Numbered from the stretch's first letter, positions 42,570-51,828 are shown. The stretch: DNA of 64,000 nt from Candidatus Electronema sp. (GCA_026645415.1 JAPEVH010000063.1:1-64000), one strand, 5' to 3'. The notes: generated by a model not told the origin, from the sequence alone. Numbers and translations are program-made.

Positions 42570-44279
42570 CTATCTGACATAACCCTGCTCTTCCAAATAG
42601 AAGAGTATTTCCTGCACGGCCTCTGTTGGAGTTAACCTTGAAGTATCAATCATAATTTCAGGCTTGGATGGTGGAATATAGGGATCAGAAATACCAGTTA
42701 CGCCTTTAACTAGCCCAGACCTTGCTTTCGCATACAATCCTTTGCGGTCGCGTTGTTCGCAGATCTCCAATGGTGTAGCCACGTAAACCTCGATGTAGCC
42801 ACCATAACGACTAATCTGTCGTCGATTTTCTTGCCGCGATTCTTCATAAGGAGCAATGGGTGCGCAGAGGGCTATACCTCCGTTTTTAGTAATCTCACTC
42901 GCTACATAACCTATTCGAGTTACATTCAGATTGCGGTGTTCTTGCGAAAAATTCAGTTCTGAAGAGAGATTCTTGCGCACAATATCACCATCCAGCAAAG
43001 TGACAGGCCGGTCACGCATTTCCATAAAACGCACCATCAATACTTTAGCAATAGTGGATTTTCCAGAGCCAGACAGCCCGGTCAGAAATACAGTAAAACC
43101 CTGTTTGAAACGGGGTGGAAAGGAACGGCGTAGTTCAGCCACCACACCGGGAGAGGAAAACCATTCAGGAATCTGAAGATCCCATTCCAGCCGTCGTCGC
43201 AGTTCTTTGGAACTAATACTTTTTACAGTTTCTTCCTTACCAGCTTGATCTAACGGAACATAGCAAGCTCGTTCTTCGACATAGCCCATTGCCTGTTCTG
43301 GTACCATAGTAATGCCAGTTTCGTTGGCTAATGAATCTACCAGTTGTTGCGCTTCGCCAAGTGGGTAAAAAGACTCAATGTCGCTATCAGCAAAGGGGTC
43401 ACCGTGATTCGCCGCAACCATGAAATGTGTGCAGCCATAGTTTCGACGAATTAAGGCATGCCAGAGTGCCTCTCTAGGGCCAGCATGGCGTTCGGCCAAG
43501 GGAATGATACCGAGCTGAATCATATTGGCTGGAAACTGGCGAACAAATTCTTGATAGCAGTGTACTTGGGTGTAATACTCCCGGTTACCAGGATGTTCTA
43601 GCCCCAAAGCAGGCTGAAGTAAAATCGCACAACTTGCCTGCCGAGCCGCAGCGAGGACCATCTCTCGATGGGCGCAGTGCAAATATTTTTTAGTATGAAA
43701 GCCCAGCACCCTGCGCCAACCTTGCTGGAGAAAACGACGACTGGTTTCCGCAGGACTTAGGCGGAGGTCACGAAAATCGTAATGAATAGGTAAAGTCAGA
43801 CCTTCTAATCTACCACCAATACACCAGTCTTTGACTTGCGTAAACAGAGCCTGCACACCAGGATGCAACCTAGCATCTGTGGTACCATAAACCGCTTCAG
43901 CTTCAGCCTCTTTGTCTCTTGGCCAAATATCCTCAACAGTCAGCACTGCGAGAAGAAAACCTTCGCCATCGTTGAGAGCTACTCGGCTACCAATCTCCAG
44001 TTTCGCAGCAAACGCCTCATCTACATCCAAACAAATCGGCAGCGGCCATATCGTGCCATCGACCAAGCGCATTTTTTGCAGAACAGACGTATAATCAGCT
44101 TGACAAAGAAAACCATTTAGAGGATAAAAGGCCCGGTTGAGTAGCCCTTCCAGATCGCAGAGCTGGCGCTGATTTAAGTCTCGTGAGGGAAGTTGCACTG
44201 CTTCTGCCCGGAGCTGTTCAGCCCGGCGAAAATGTACCAGCAGACTTTCAGCGTGGGGTGTAGAAAAAAGAGAATTCAC
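42570..44279 (-). CDS. Fused ATP sulfurylase / APS kinase with altered sulfurylase motifs
   Basis: 569-residue fusion. Residues 1-390 are an ATP sulfurylase fold (RHAGPREALWHALIRRN, YGCTHFMV). Residues about 395-569 are an APS kinase with P-loop LTGLSGSGKSTIAK, LLDGDIVRKNL and TRIGYVASEITKNG. In the sulfurylase part the usual QTRNP motif is HTKKY (195-199), although HxxH (201-204) remains. The GRDHAG motif is AANHGD (289-294). Loss of these nucleotide-binding residues suggests weak or lost sulfurylase activity, with APS kinase intact. PAPS for polysaccharide sulfation is one possible use. Divergent from the small ORF at 44453. Confidence 0.85.
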   Translation of the reverse strand: MNSLFSTPHAESLLVHFRRAEQLRAEAVQLPSRDLNQRQLCDLEGLLNRAFYPLNGFLCQADYTSVLQKMRLVDGTIWPLPICLDVDEAFAAKLEIGSRVALNDGEGFLLAVLTVEDIWPRDKEAEAEAVYGTTDARLHPGVQALFTQVKDWCIGGRLEGLTLPIHYDFRDLRLSPAETSRRFLQQGWRRVLGFHTKKYLHCAHREMVLAAARQASCAILLQPALGLEHPGNREYYTQVHCYQEFVRQFPANMIQLGIIPLAERHAGPREALWHALIRRNYGCTHFMVAANHGDPFADSDIESFYPLGEAQQLVDSLANETGITMVPEQAMGYVEERACYVPLDQAGKEETVKSISSKELRRRLEWDLQIPEWFSSPGVVAELRRSFPPRFKQGFTVFLTGLSGSGKSTIAKVLMVRFMEMRDRPVTLLDGDIVRKNLSSELNFSQEHRNLNVTRIGYVASEITKNGGIALCAPIAPYEESRQENRRQISRYGGYIEVYVATPLEICEQRDRKGLYAKARSGLVKGVTGISDPYIPPSKPEIMIDTSRLTPTEAVQEILFYLEEQGYVR

Positions 44280-44452
44280 AATTCTTGCCTAGTTATGTTC
44301 ACTGCCTAGAATTGCCCTTTTTAAAAAAAAAGAGAAATTCTAGTAAAAAATATTGAACTTTATTGAAAAACAATATATAAATTTTAATAGAAAGAGCGGG
44401 ACATTGTGTTTGGGAGGAAGCGGACTGTTCCGTCTGCTGCTTGGAGAAAAAA

Positions 44453-44590
44453 ATGAGCTTTCGTGATGCTGTTCAAATCCTCATGCTGAGTCCTATTTAT
44501 TTTTATCTACCAGTTTCTCAGCGTCTACTATTAGTCAAAGAATACTGTCAGAGTGTCAACAAACTTGCTTCCTCATCATTCCGTAGATAA
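44453..44590 (+). CDS. Conserved-looking small protein, 45 aa
   Basis: Short ORF in the spacer between the sulfurylase/kinase gene and the GT2 gene. The product starts MSFRDAVQILMLSPIYFYLP and continues VSQRLLLVKEYCQSVNKLAS. A GGAG seven bases before the ATG and an AT-rich upstream region support translation. The mid-part (ILMLSPIYF, LLVKEYC) looks like a small helical domain. I do not name it. It overlaps the convergent GT2 3' end by 15 bases. The rest of the 44280-44575 spacer shows only A/T-rich sequence. Confidence 0.55.
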   Translation: MSFRDAVQILMLSPIYFYLPVSQRLLLVKEYCQSVNKLASSSFRR

Positions 44591-45400
44591 AAGGATTTCT
44601 CGTTTTGGCTCCTGCCGCAGGAGTGGTAAGCTCTTTGGTGCTTGCCAGTTAGCATTCAGTTCATGGAGTTTAGCATATTTATACCAAGTGCCTTCAAAAT
44701 TACCTACTGCAATGACAAAACCGGGCCAACCATCGAGAATACCTTTTTTCAAAATATACATATGAAAAAAGGACCAGAGGCCCCGACTAAGGGCAGTAAA
44801 CATTCCTGCCCGTCTTCTCCGCTGGCTAAGTTTTTCCGCACCAAGGCTCGAATAACGGTTGGCTTTCCGGGCCACCTCTTCTAAATTTTTATAGGGAAAC
44901 TGCCAGATAGGCTGCTGAAGATAACCAACAGGCTTGGCAGAGACAATCTCGTATTCCTCATGCACTGGGTCATTGCGAAAACGCAACGCACCTTTACGGA
45001 AAAGTTGTGGCTGGCGGTAATCAGGCCAAAAACCAGAATGCTTAATCCAGCGACCCATGAAAAAATTACGGCGAGGAACATAATAAGCATCTGCGGGATT
45101 GGGTAAGGCAATTGCGGCTAAAATTTCATCCCGCGCCTCCGGGGTGCAGCGTTCGTCAGCATCAAGAGAGAAAATCCAGTTATGGCGGCAAGCAGCCATC
45201 GCCTGATTACGCAAATCTCCAAAACCTTTGAACTCAATCTGTACCACCCGTGCTCCCAGCTCCGCAGCAATCTCGGCTGTGCCATCTGTGCTGAACGAAT
45301 CTGCAAGAATAATTTCATCGGCCCAGAGTACAGAATTGATAGCAGCCCGAATTTTGGCGACCTCATTCCAAGCGATTATATAGGCAGAAATTCTGCTCAT
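44576..45400 (-). CDS. GT2 glycosyltransferase (KdtX/WaaE type)
   Basis: 274 residues of the GT-A fold: MSRISAYIIAWNEVAKIRAA, DEIILADSFSTDGTAEIAAE with the nucleotide-binding acidic residues, and FSLDADERCTPEARDEIL with the DxD-like motif. A C-terminal domain (RGLWSFFHMYILKKGILDGW) includes the RxxRAG-like helix expected of lipopolysaccharide core-type glycosyltransferases. The start overlaps the PilB/GspE-like stop by four bases. It may glycosylate the LPS core or exopolysaccharide. Confidence 0.88.
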   Translation of the reverse strand: MSRISAYIIAWNEVAKIRAAINSVLWADEIILADSFSTDGTAEIAAELGARVVQIEFKGFGDLRNQAMAACRHNWIFSLDADERCTPEARDEILAAIALPNPADAYYVPRRNFFMGRWIKHSGFWPDYRQPQLFRKGALRFRNDPVHEEYEIVSAKPVGYLQQPIWQFPYKNLEEVARKANRYSSLGAEKLSQRRRRAGMFTALSRGLWSFFHMYILKKGILDGWPGFVIAVGNFEGTWYKYAKLHELNANWQAPKSLPLLRQEPKREILLSTE

Positions 45401-47661
45401 CGCAGCGGCCTCGGACCCGGCGGCGCAGGCCGTTTCGCTGCTCCCCCGCCTGCCAGCTGGATGACGATGTTGTCGGTTTTGCGCAATCGCTTGGCCAACG
45501 TCTTGAAAAGATGACGGGCAATTTCTGGATATTTTTCTAGTAATTCTTTTAACTTTTCGCCTGGATATTTTTTTACTTTACTACGGCCAACAGAAATAAT
45601 TGAAGCATAACGCGCTTCGTCAAGGATACAAGCCATTTCACCAAAATATTCACCTGGTTCTGTTATCTCCGCGATTTTTTTACCCTGCTTGAGCACTGCT
45701 ACCTTGCCTCGTACCAGCTTGTAAAAATTGCGGTCGTCCTGATTACCCTCTTGAATAATAATATCACCATCCTCATATTCCTCTACTGGCGGACTAACCA
45801 AATACGGTGGCAGGGTGTCCTGATGGATGACTGTGCTGCCTTCCAACTCTTCAATACTGGTCACGCCTTGAACAACCTTGAGAATTGCGGCTTGGCGGAG
45901 CGTGTGCATGCCCGACTGCACGGCCACCTTGCGGAGCTGTTCTTCCGAGACCTGAGCTTGGATGGCCTGAGCCACTTCGCTGGTGACTTCCAACAGCTCA
46001 AAAAAACCAACCCGGCCTTTGTAGCCACGCCCGCTGCAAACAGGACAACCCTTAGGCCCGTAGACTTGAAAGCCTTCTTTATCGATTTGCTCTTCGCTGA
46101 AACCGATTTCTAAGAGCCTTTTCCGCTCAACCGTAATCGGCTGCTTGCACTTGGCACAGAGCCTACGGCCTAGCCGCTGTGCTAGAACCATGGTTAGCGA
46201 ACCTGCCAAAATATAAGGAGGAATACCGATATCAACCATACGGCTGACCGTAGCTACAGCGTCGTTAGTATGTAAGGTACTGAAGACAAGATGGCCGGTC
46301 ATGGCGGCCTTCATGGCAATTTCAGCCGTGCTGATGTCACGAATCTCACCGACCATGATAATGTCGGGATCTTGACGAAGAAAGGCTTTCAGGGCAGCAG
46401 GAAAGGTCATGCCGACCTCAACGTTGACGTTGACTTGGTTGATGCCCTTGAAGTTGAACTCAACTGGATCCTCAGCAGTAAGGATTTTAATATCCTCGCT
46501 GTTCAAGGAGTTAAGAGCTGAATATAGGGTTACGGTTTTACCTGAACCTGTTGGCCCTGTAACCAAAAGTAGGCCCTGAGGTCGATCAAGACAGCGCTTG
46601 AGAGCCTCAAAGGTCTCCGGCTCAAAACCAAGTTTTGTTAGATTGACATTAAGCGAGCCTTTATCAAGAATACGAAGAACAATGCCCTCTCCATGCAAAA
46701 GCGGTAAGGTGGACACACGGAAATCCACGGCCTTGTTGCGGCCTAAGCGAATGCTGATACGACCATCTTGCGGTACCCGCCGTTCGGTAATATTCAGGCC
46801 AGCAAGGATCTTCATGCGGGCAGACAGGGCATTTTTTATGGTCAGCGGCAGGTTCATCGCCTTGTAGAGAGAGCCGTCCTTACGGTAGCGAACCTGCATG
46901 GTCTTCTCAAATGGCTCAATATGAATATCGCTGACCCCTTCCTGCACTGCCTTGACTAAGATACCGTTTACTAACTTGATGATCGGCGCGTCGTTGGCCG
47001 AAAACTGACCTGATTTGTCATCGTCATCACCTGCTGAATCCTCAATTTCAAAATCTTCAGCAGCATCAGACACCAAAGCACCCCAGTCCTCAACCTGCTC
47101 GACTTGATCAACTTGCTCATCCTCTTTCAGACCGAAGAATGACCGATACTCCTCTTCTTCAATTTTGTAATATTTTCGGTAAGCATCAACAATGTTCCTC
47201 GTTGTGGAAACGCAGACATTTAGCCCCATATTAAGGGCGTTCTGTATTTCCTCGACCTCCATGGCATCAGTTGGTTCCGCCATGGTGATCTGGAGAGTGT
47301 CACCTGCAACCCGAAGCGGAAAGGCCAGATACTTTTTGGCCATTTCATAAGGCATCAGCTTTAAGGCATCAGGGTTTGGAGCTTCCTCGGCGATGTCAAC
47401 CATTTGATAGCCATGCTGCCTGCTAAGGAAGTTGGCGATGGTATCTTCCTCAATGATACCACTCTCAAGGAGTAGCTTACTCAGTCGCTCTCCAGATTTT
47501 TTCTGAAGAGCTTGGGCGTTGGTGAACTCATTAGAGGTGACATAGCCTGCCTTCTGAAGTAACTCGCCGATTTTAAGCCTACCTGCACCGGATTGATCTT
47601 TGACAGTTCGGCGCAGTGCTGCCTTTGGGTCTGTTTTTTTGGCTGAAGATGGTTTGTCCAT
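45397..47661 (-). CDS. PilB/GspE-type secretion ATPase with C-terminal cyclic-nucleotide-binding-like domain
   Basis: 754-residue motor ATPase for type IV pili or type II secretion. The MshEN N-domain (IGELLQKAGYVTSNEFTNAQ) is followed by the core: Walker A LLVTGPTGSGKTVTLYS, aspartate box MVGEIRDISTAEIAMKAAMT, histidine box LVFSTLHTNDAVATVSRMVD, and a tetra-cysteine zinc site (LCAKCKQPI, CPVCSGRGYKGR). Beyond the normal end, residues about 610-735 form a cyclic-nucleotide-binding type beta-barrel (YEDGDIIIQEGNQDDRNFYK, EPGEYFGEMACILDEARYAS). This fusion is uncommon and points to ligand control. Coupled to the GT2 gene. Confidence 0.9.
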   Translation of the reverse strand: MDKPSSAKKTDPKAALRRTVKDQSGAGRLKIGELLQKAGYVTSNEFTNAQALQKKSGERLSKLLLESGIIEEDTIANFLSRQHGYQMVDIAEEAPNPDALKLMPYEMAKKYLAFPLRVAGDTLQITMAEPTDAMEVEEIQNALNMGLNVCVSTTRNIVDAYRKYYKIEEEEYRSFFGLKEDEQVDQVEQVEDWGALVSDAAEDFEIEDSAGDDDDKSGQFSANDAPIIKLVNGILVKAVQEGVSDIHIEPFEKTMQVRYRKDGSLYKAMNLPLTIKNALSARMKILAGLNITERRVPQDGRISIRLGRNKAVDFRVSTLPLLHGEGIVLRILDKGSLNVNLTKLGFEPETFEALKRCLDRPQGLLLVTGPTGSGKTVTLYSALNSLNSEDIKILTAEDPVEFNFKGINQVNVNVEVGMTFPAALKAFLRQDPDIIMVGEIRDISTAEIAMKAAMTGHLVFSTLHTNDAVATVSRMVDIGIPPYILAGSLTMVLAQRLGRRLCAKCKQPITVERKRLLEIGFSEEQIDKEGFQVYGPKGCPVCSGRGYKGRVGFFELLEVTSEVAQAIQAQVSEEQLRKVAVQSGMHTLRQAAILKVVQGVTSIEELEGSTVIHQDTLPPYLVSPPVEEYEDGDIIIQEGNQDDRNFYKLVRGKVAVLKQGKKIAEITEPGEYFGEMACILDEARYASIISVGRSKVKKYPGEKLKELLEKYPEIARHLFKTLAKRLRKTDNIVIQLAGGGAAKRPAPPGPRPLR

Positions 47662-47825
47662 AATTGCAGATTTTCCGGCTACTGAGTTAACAGGAGTAAC
47701 TTCTTTTGTATGAATCCGTTTTTATCTTACCGCAAAATAAAATGGGCCAAAAGTTATTTCTTTTTTTGCCCTTTTTTAGAGTCAGGATAAATAGAAATAA
47801 TATTTATGGGTTATGTGGAAAACAA

Positions 47826-47933
47826 ATGATTGGCCAACAAGAAAAAAACCGGCATGTATAAAAAATACATGTCCTTAAACAGAAACTAATTAGGACAATA
47901 CACCCTCAACTGTGTTTTGCGCAGGCCAATCAT
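47826..47933. repeat. Nested inverted repeats in the spacer (structured or MITE-like)
   Basis: ATGATTGGCC (47826-47835) and GGCCAATCAT (47924-47933) are perfect 10-bp inverted ends. Inside are CATGTAT/ATACATG (47853-47871) and TGTCCT/AGGACA. No gene is present in 47662-47945. This may be a terminator set, a non-coding RNA, or the remnant of a small mobile element. Confidence 0.45.
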
Positions 47934-47945
47934 ATATGGTTGTTA

Positions 47946-48866
47946 TCACTTCTGTTGTTTGACCCCACGGGCATACATAGCAGCCTCTATCCCTGCTATG
48001 CAGCCTTCACCCACAGCCTTAGCCATTTGGTAAGGAGATCCTGTGATGTCCCCAGCAGCATAGATACCGGGAATATTGGTTTCCTGCTTACGGTTCACGT
48101 CAATATGTTTAAATTGTTCCAAGTCCATCTGTACACCAAGTTGCGCAGCAAGCTGAAGGGCACCTTTGGCACCAAGTTCGATAAATACGCCATCAAGCGT
48201 AACCTCGTTACCGTTATTCAGGAGCACTGCCTGCACTCCTGTCTCACCCCCCTTAATCTCTTTAACTTGACAACCTGTAAGTACTTCGACTTCACTTTCG
48301 TCGAGTCGCTGGCGTAGCTCTTCGGATACTTTTAGCTCTTCTGCTGCTAAATATACTTTACTGGCATAGTCAAGCAACGTTAATGCACCGTCGATGGCTG
48401 CACTGTAACTGCCAACTACCATCACAGTGGCTTTTCGGAAAAAGTTGGCATCGCAATCGACACAATAGCTCACTCCTTGACCAGAAAATTCCTTTTCTCC
48501 TGGCACACCGAGCTTAGTTTTAGACATACCCATTGCCAGAATTAAGGTATGACTCAGCACTGTGCTGCCGCTTTCTAGCTCCACTGCAAACAGGCTGTCT
48601 TCTTGTTGATTGATCTTAAGGAGATCTGCTGGTGAGACTTCTGTACCAAACCGACGTACTTGTGCTAACCCCGCCTCTAAAAGCTGTCGTCCTTCTGAAA
48701 TTCCGTCAATACAAGCATAGTTCTCTACATGGGCAGAATAAAGGGCACTATTCTCAATTCGCCCCAACAACAGAGTCTTTGCTTTGCGGCGGGTAGCGTG
48801 AATAGCGGCTTGAATGCCAGCAGGGCCTGCGCCGACAATAACAACATCATAAATAGAGTCTGCCAT
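47946..48866 (-). CDS. Thioredoxin reductase-like flavoprotein
   Basis: 306-residue NAD(P)H-dependent disulfide reductase. FAD fold at the start (DVVIVGAGPAGIQAAIHATR), redox pair CVDC in GVSYCVDCDANFF (usual TrxB has CATC/CAVC), second nucleotide fold VMVVGSYSAAIDGALTLLDY, and the FAD-contact IPGIYAAGDITGSPYQMAKA. The DNA start at 48866 (AAGGAGAGG upstream) is preferred to the open frame up to 49001. The CVDC pair and VVGSYSAAI instead of the usual GxGxxA suggest a relative with a different electron donor. Confidence 0.87.
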   Translation of the reverse strand: MADSIYDVVIVGAGPAGIQAAIHATRRKAKTLLLGRIENSALYSAHVENYACIDGISEGRQLLEAGLAQVRRFGTEVSPADLLKINQQEDSLFAVELESGSTVLSHTLILAMGMSKTKLGVPGEKEFSGQGVSYCVDCDANFFRKATVMVVGSYSAAIDGALTLLDYASKVYLAAEELKVSEELRQRLDESEVEVLTGCQVKEIKGGETGVQAVLLNNGNEVTLDGVFIELGAKGALQLAAQLGVQMDLEQFKHIDVNRKQETNIPGIYAAGDITGSPYQMAKAVGEGCIAGIEAAMYARGVKQQK

Positions 48867-49145
48867 AAGACCTCTCCTTGTTTTTCTCGATGATTTTCTC
48901 TTGTCTCGCCCATGCTGAAAGTCAGCCGCAAAAAATAGGGGACAAATCTCTTGATTTTCTTTTGGGCTATGTACACTATATTGAGATGGGGGTCGACACA
49001 ATTATCAGAAGCCGCTATAATTTGTCAGAAACATCCAGTCCTGCCAAGTAACTTTTTTTTTGACGGTATAAAAGGATGTCCTTTCAGATTCGATATTCGG
49101 ATCACATCTGAAAATTCAACCACTTACTAATGCAAAGCGAATTTC

Positions 49146-49841
49146 ATGAATCTTACTGTTTTCAGCATGATGGCGAATGCCGGTCTTGTTGTCAAGCTGG
49201 TCATGCTTACATTGTTGCTGTTTTCTGTAATTTCTTGGTGGATTATCATCGCCAAATATCTGCTTTTTCGTCGCTCCGGTCAAGCATCTGAAGACTTTCT
49301 TGCTGATTTCTGGGAATCTAAAACATTAAATAACGCCTATGAGTCAGCCAAGGCTGCTACGTACAGTCCAGAGGCCGCTGTCTTTGTTTCCGGCTTTAAC
49401 GAACTGCGCAAAATCAGTGCGGCGCGCAACGAACGGGCAGAAAAACCAGAGACATTGCAAACGAAGTTGGCCGTTATGGATAACCTCAAACGGGCAGTTC
49501 GTAAAGCAGAGCTTATTGAATTAGAACGACTGGAACGCTCTCTGGCCTTTCTTGCTACTGCTGGTAGTGCCACCCCCTTCATCGGTCTCTTTGGTACTGT
49601 TTGGGGTATATTAATTTCTTTTCAAGAAATCGGCGCACGAGGTGGTGCTTCGCTGTCTGTAGTTGCGCCAGGTATTTCCGAGGCTTTGGTGGCCACTGCT
49701 GCTGGTTTGGCGGTAGCTATTCCAGCTGTTATTTTTTACAATTTCTATGCTAAAAAAGTTACTGATTTTGAAGGGGAAATCGAGAATTTTTCCTCTGATT
49801 TCCTTAATCTAATTGAACGTGATATGCTAACAAGGGCATAG
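49146..49841 (+). CDS. tolQ: TolQ, proton-channel component
   Basis: 231-residue inner-membrane protein that with TolR makes the proton motor of the Tol system. It has three helices (VKLVMLTLLLFSVISWWII, FLATAGSATPFIGLFGTVWG, ALVATAAGLAVAIPAVIFYN) and the family region GLFGTVWGILISFQEIG. It starts the plus-strand run tolQRAB. A MotA/ExbB identity is possible by fold, but the order with TolR, TolA and TolB settles it. Confidence 0.93.
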   Translation: MNLTVFSMMANAGLVVKLVMLTLLLFSVISWWIIIAKYLLFRRSGQASEDFLADFWESKTLNNAYESAKAATYSPEAAVFVSGFNELRKISAARNERAEKPETLQTKLAVMDNLKRAVRKAELIELERLERSLAFLATAGSATPFIGLFGTVWGILISFQEIGARGGASLSVVAPGISEALVATAAGLAVAIPAVIFYNFYAKKVTDFEGEIENFSSDFLNLIERDMLTRA

Positions 49842-49883
49842 TAGCGTTTTTGTGACCAATTAACGCCTGAAAAATAGACAGTC

Positions 49884-50327
49884 GTGGGAATGGGATCCAT
49901 GGGCGGCAGAGGCCGCCGAGGGCTAACAGCGGAAATCAACGTGACTCCGCTGGTCGATGTTATGCTGGTGTTGCTGATCATTTTTATGGTCACTGCTCCA
50001 ATGATGACCCAAGGTATTGATATCAATTTACCAAAAACCACAGCCGAGGCCTTGCGGCAGCAGGAAGATCCTTTGGTGGTGATCGTCAGTGCTGACGGAG
50101 AAATTGCTATTGGGAATGGGATACCTGTTTCCTATGCCACCCTCCTGTCAGAGCTGGAAAAGCTACCAGCAGGCAAAAAAGAAGAGCCAATTTACCTTCA
50201 GGCAGATACGGATGTGCCTTATGGCAAAGTCATGAAAATTATGGCTCAGATTAAACGGGCAGGTTTTGTCAAGTTGGGCATGGTAACTAAGCCGGAGGAC
50301 GAGAGCGCAGGAGGTGAAGGAAAATGA
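49884..50327 (+). CDS. tolR: TolR
   Basis: 147-residue periplasm-facing partner of TolQ. The transmembrane segment carries the proton-binding aspartate in NVTPLVDVMLVLLIIFMVTA, then the conserved PMMTQGIDINLPKTTAEALR. The GTG at 49884 is the open-frame start; ATG at 49890 or 49899 is also possible. The C-terminal domain has PLVVIVSADGEIAIGN and YLQADTDVPYGKVMKIM. The stop overlaps the tolA start by four bases. Confidence 0.92.
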   Translation: MGMGSMGGRGRRGLTAEINVTPLVDVMLVLLIIFMVTAPMMTQGIDINLPKTTAEALRQQEDPLVVIVSADGEIAIGNGIPVSYATLLSELEKLPAGKKEEPIYLQADTDVPYGKVMKIMAQIKRAGFVKLGMVTKPEDESAGGEGK

Positions 50328-51811
50328 GTAGTATGCGGCATGATGAGTGGGAACTTTTTCTATCCCAGCGGGAAAACGGTACAGGTTGGCAGTGGCCGCT
50401 GAATCTTGCGGTCGCCCTTCATATTGTATTGTTTGGTAGTGCGGCTGTTTTACAGAATATGGCAGATCGTAGGCCCAAGTTTGACTTGGATAATATTGTC
50501 ACAGTGGACTTGATTAGTATGGCAGAATCTGGCCCTGCTTCCACAGCTAAAGAAGTTGAGCCTCAGCCTACTATTGAGCAGTCTCCAGCAGAACCTGCGC
50601 CTGAGTTAACACCAGAACAGCCTGTTGCGAAAACTATTGAAGTGATCCGACCACATAACGCAGTTAAAAAAGCAATTGCGCCACCACCTGTTGTCGTAGA
50701 GAGCAAACCTGAACCGCCGGTAGCTTCAGAAAAACCACTGCTCCAAAAAACAGGAGAAAAGGTTGAAGTCAAGGCAGTAGAGAGTCCCAAGCCTGAAACG
50801 CCGGTCTTGAAAAAAACTGCGGAAAAAGTTGCTGTCAAACCAAAGCAGGCGATAAAAAAAGTAGCAGCAAAGCGAGAAACTGCGCCAAAGGAGGCTGTTT
50901 CTCTTAATCCAGAGCGACAAAAAACTGCTCCTCCAATAGTAAACAAAGCTGTCTCTGAAAAAAAAGAAGCTCAGGCGGCTGCAATGCGGCAAGCCGAGCA
51001 GATAAAGATTGCCGAAGCCAAGAAAAAAGAAGCGCAAGCTAAGGCCGCTAAACTCGCAGAAGAAAAGAAGCTGGTCGCAGAAAAAGCACGGCAAGCTGAA
51101 CAAGCGAAGATAGCTGAGGCTAAGAAAAAAGAAGCCCAAGCTAACGTTGCTCAACTAGCAGAAGAAAAGAAGCTGGTCGCAGAAAAAGCACGACAAGCTG
51201 AACAAGCAAAGATAGCTGAGGCTAAGAAAAAAGAAGCGCAAACTAAAGTTGCTCAACTAGCGGCAGAAAAAAAGGCTACGGCCGAGAAAGCTGAAAAGGC
51301 AGCCGCCGCCAGAAAAAAACTGGCAGAACAGAAACAGCGCGAAGCCTTAGCAGAGGCAAAAAAGGTTGAACAGGAAGCCAAAAAAGCAAAACTGGCAGCA
51401 GAAAACGCCAGAGAGCAGCTTGCCCGCGCGCTGCGACAAGAAGCAGTCGTTAAATCAGCAGTAGCAGCACTCCACACTAATGGAACAGGCGGCAATGGTC
51501 GTGGAGCAGGTTCTAGTCCGATAGCCTTGAGTAGATATGCTGCCTTGCTGAATGGTAAAATTAGTGACTGCTGGAAGCTGCCAGAAATGATGACTGCCAA
51601 TAAGGGATTGAAAACAGTCGTTGCGCTAACGATTAGCAAAAATGGTGCAATAGAAGATATAAAAATCGAAAAAAAATCAGATGATGCGCTATTTGATCAA
51701 TCGGTTTTAAAGGCCTTGCGCAGTGCAGAACCATTGCCCAAATTTCCATCCCTGATTCAAGAAGCAAAACTAGAACTTCGACTCAACTTCACCCCCAATG
51801 GTTTGACATAA
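50324..51811 (+). CDS. tolA: TolA, coiled-coil envelope protein
   Basis: 495 residues. One N-terminal transmembrane helix (PLNLAVALHIVLFGSAAVLQ) is followed by a Pro-rich part (VEPQPTIEQSPAEPAPELTP), a very long alanine- and lysine-rich coiled coil (about 200-380) and a C-terminal domain of TonB/TolA type (ALSRYAALLNGKISDCWKLP, KNGAIEDIKIEKKSDDALFD). The coiled coil spans the periplasm to reach outer-membrane proteins. A 34-residue repeat accounts for part of its length. Confidence 0.9.
   Translation: MSSMRHDEWELFLSQRENGTGWQWPLNLAVALHIVLFGSAAVLQNMADRRPKFDLDNIVTVDLISMAESGPASTAKEVEPQPTIEQSPAEPAPELTPEQPVAKTIEVIRPHNAVKKAIAPPPVVVESKPEPPVASEKPLLQKTGEKVEVKAVESPKPETPVLKKTAEKVAVKPKQAIKKVAAKRETAPKEAVSLNPERQKTAPPIVNKAVSEKKEAQAAAMRQAEQIKIAEAKKKEAQAKAAKLAEEKKLVAEKARQAEQAKIAEAKKKEAQANVAQLAEEKKLVAEKARQAEQAKIAEAKKKEAQTKVAQLAAEKKATAEKAEKAAAARKKLAEQKQREALAEAKKVEQEAKKAKLAAENAREQLARALRQEAVVKSAVAALHTNGTGGNGRGAGSSPIALSRYAALLNGKISDCWKLPEMMTANKGLKTVVALTISKNGAIEDIKIEKKSDDALFDQSVLKALRSAEPLPKFPSLIQEAKLELRLNFTPNGLT
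50986..51270 (+). repeat. 102-bp tandem repeats within tolA
   Basis: A 102-base unit (34 codons) encoding KARQAEQAKIAEAKKKEAQ and flanking residues occurs twice almost identically (51071 onward and 51173 onward), with a third, diverged copy before them. Such repeats change the length of TolA by slippage or recombination. Confidence 0.75.
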
Positions 51812-51828
51812 TTCATATCCATAACACC

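Noticed and set aside
45251-45514. Plus-strand frame opposite the GT2/PilB junction
   Set aside because: Explained by codon bias of the two real minus-strand genes; the product has no recognisable features.
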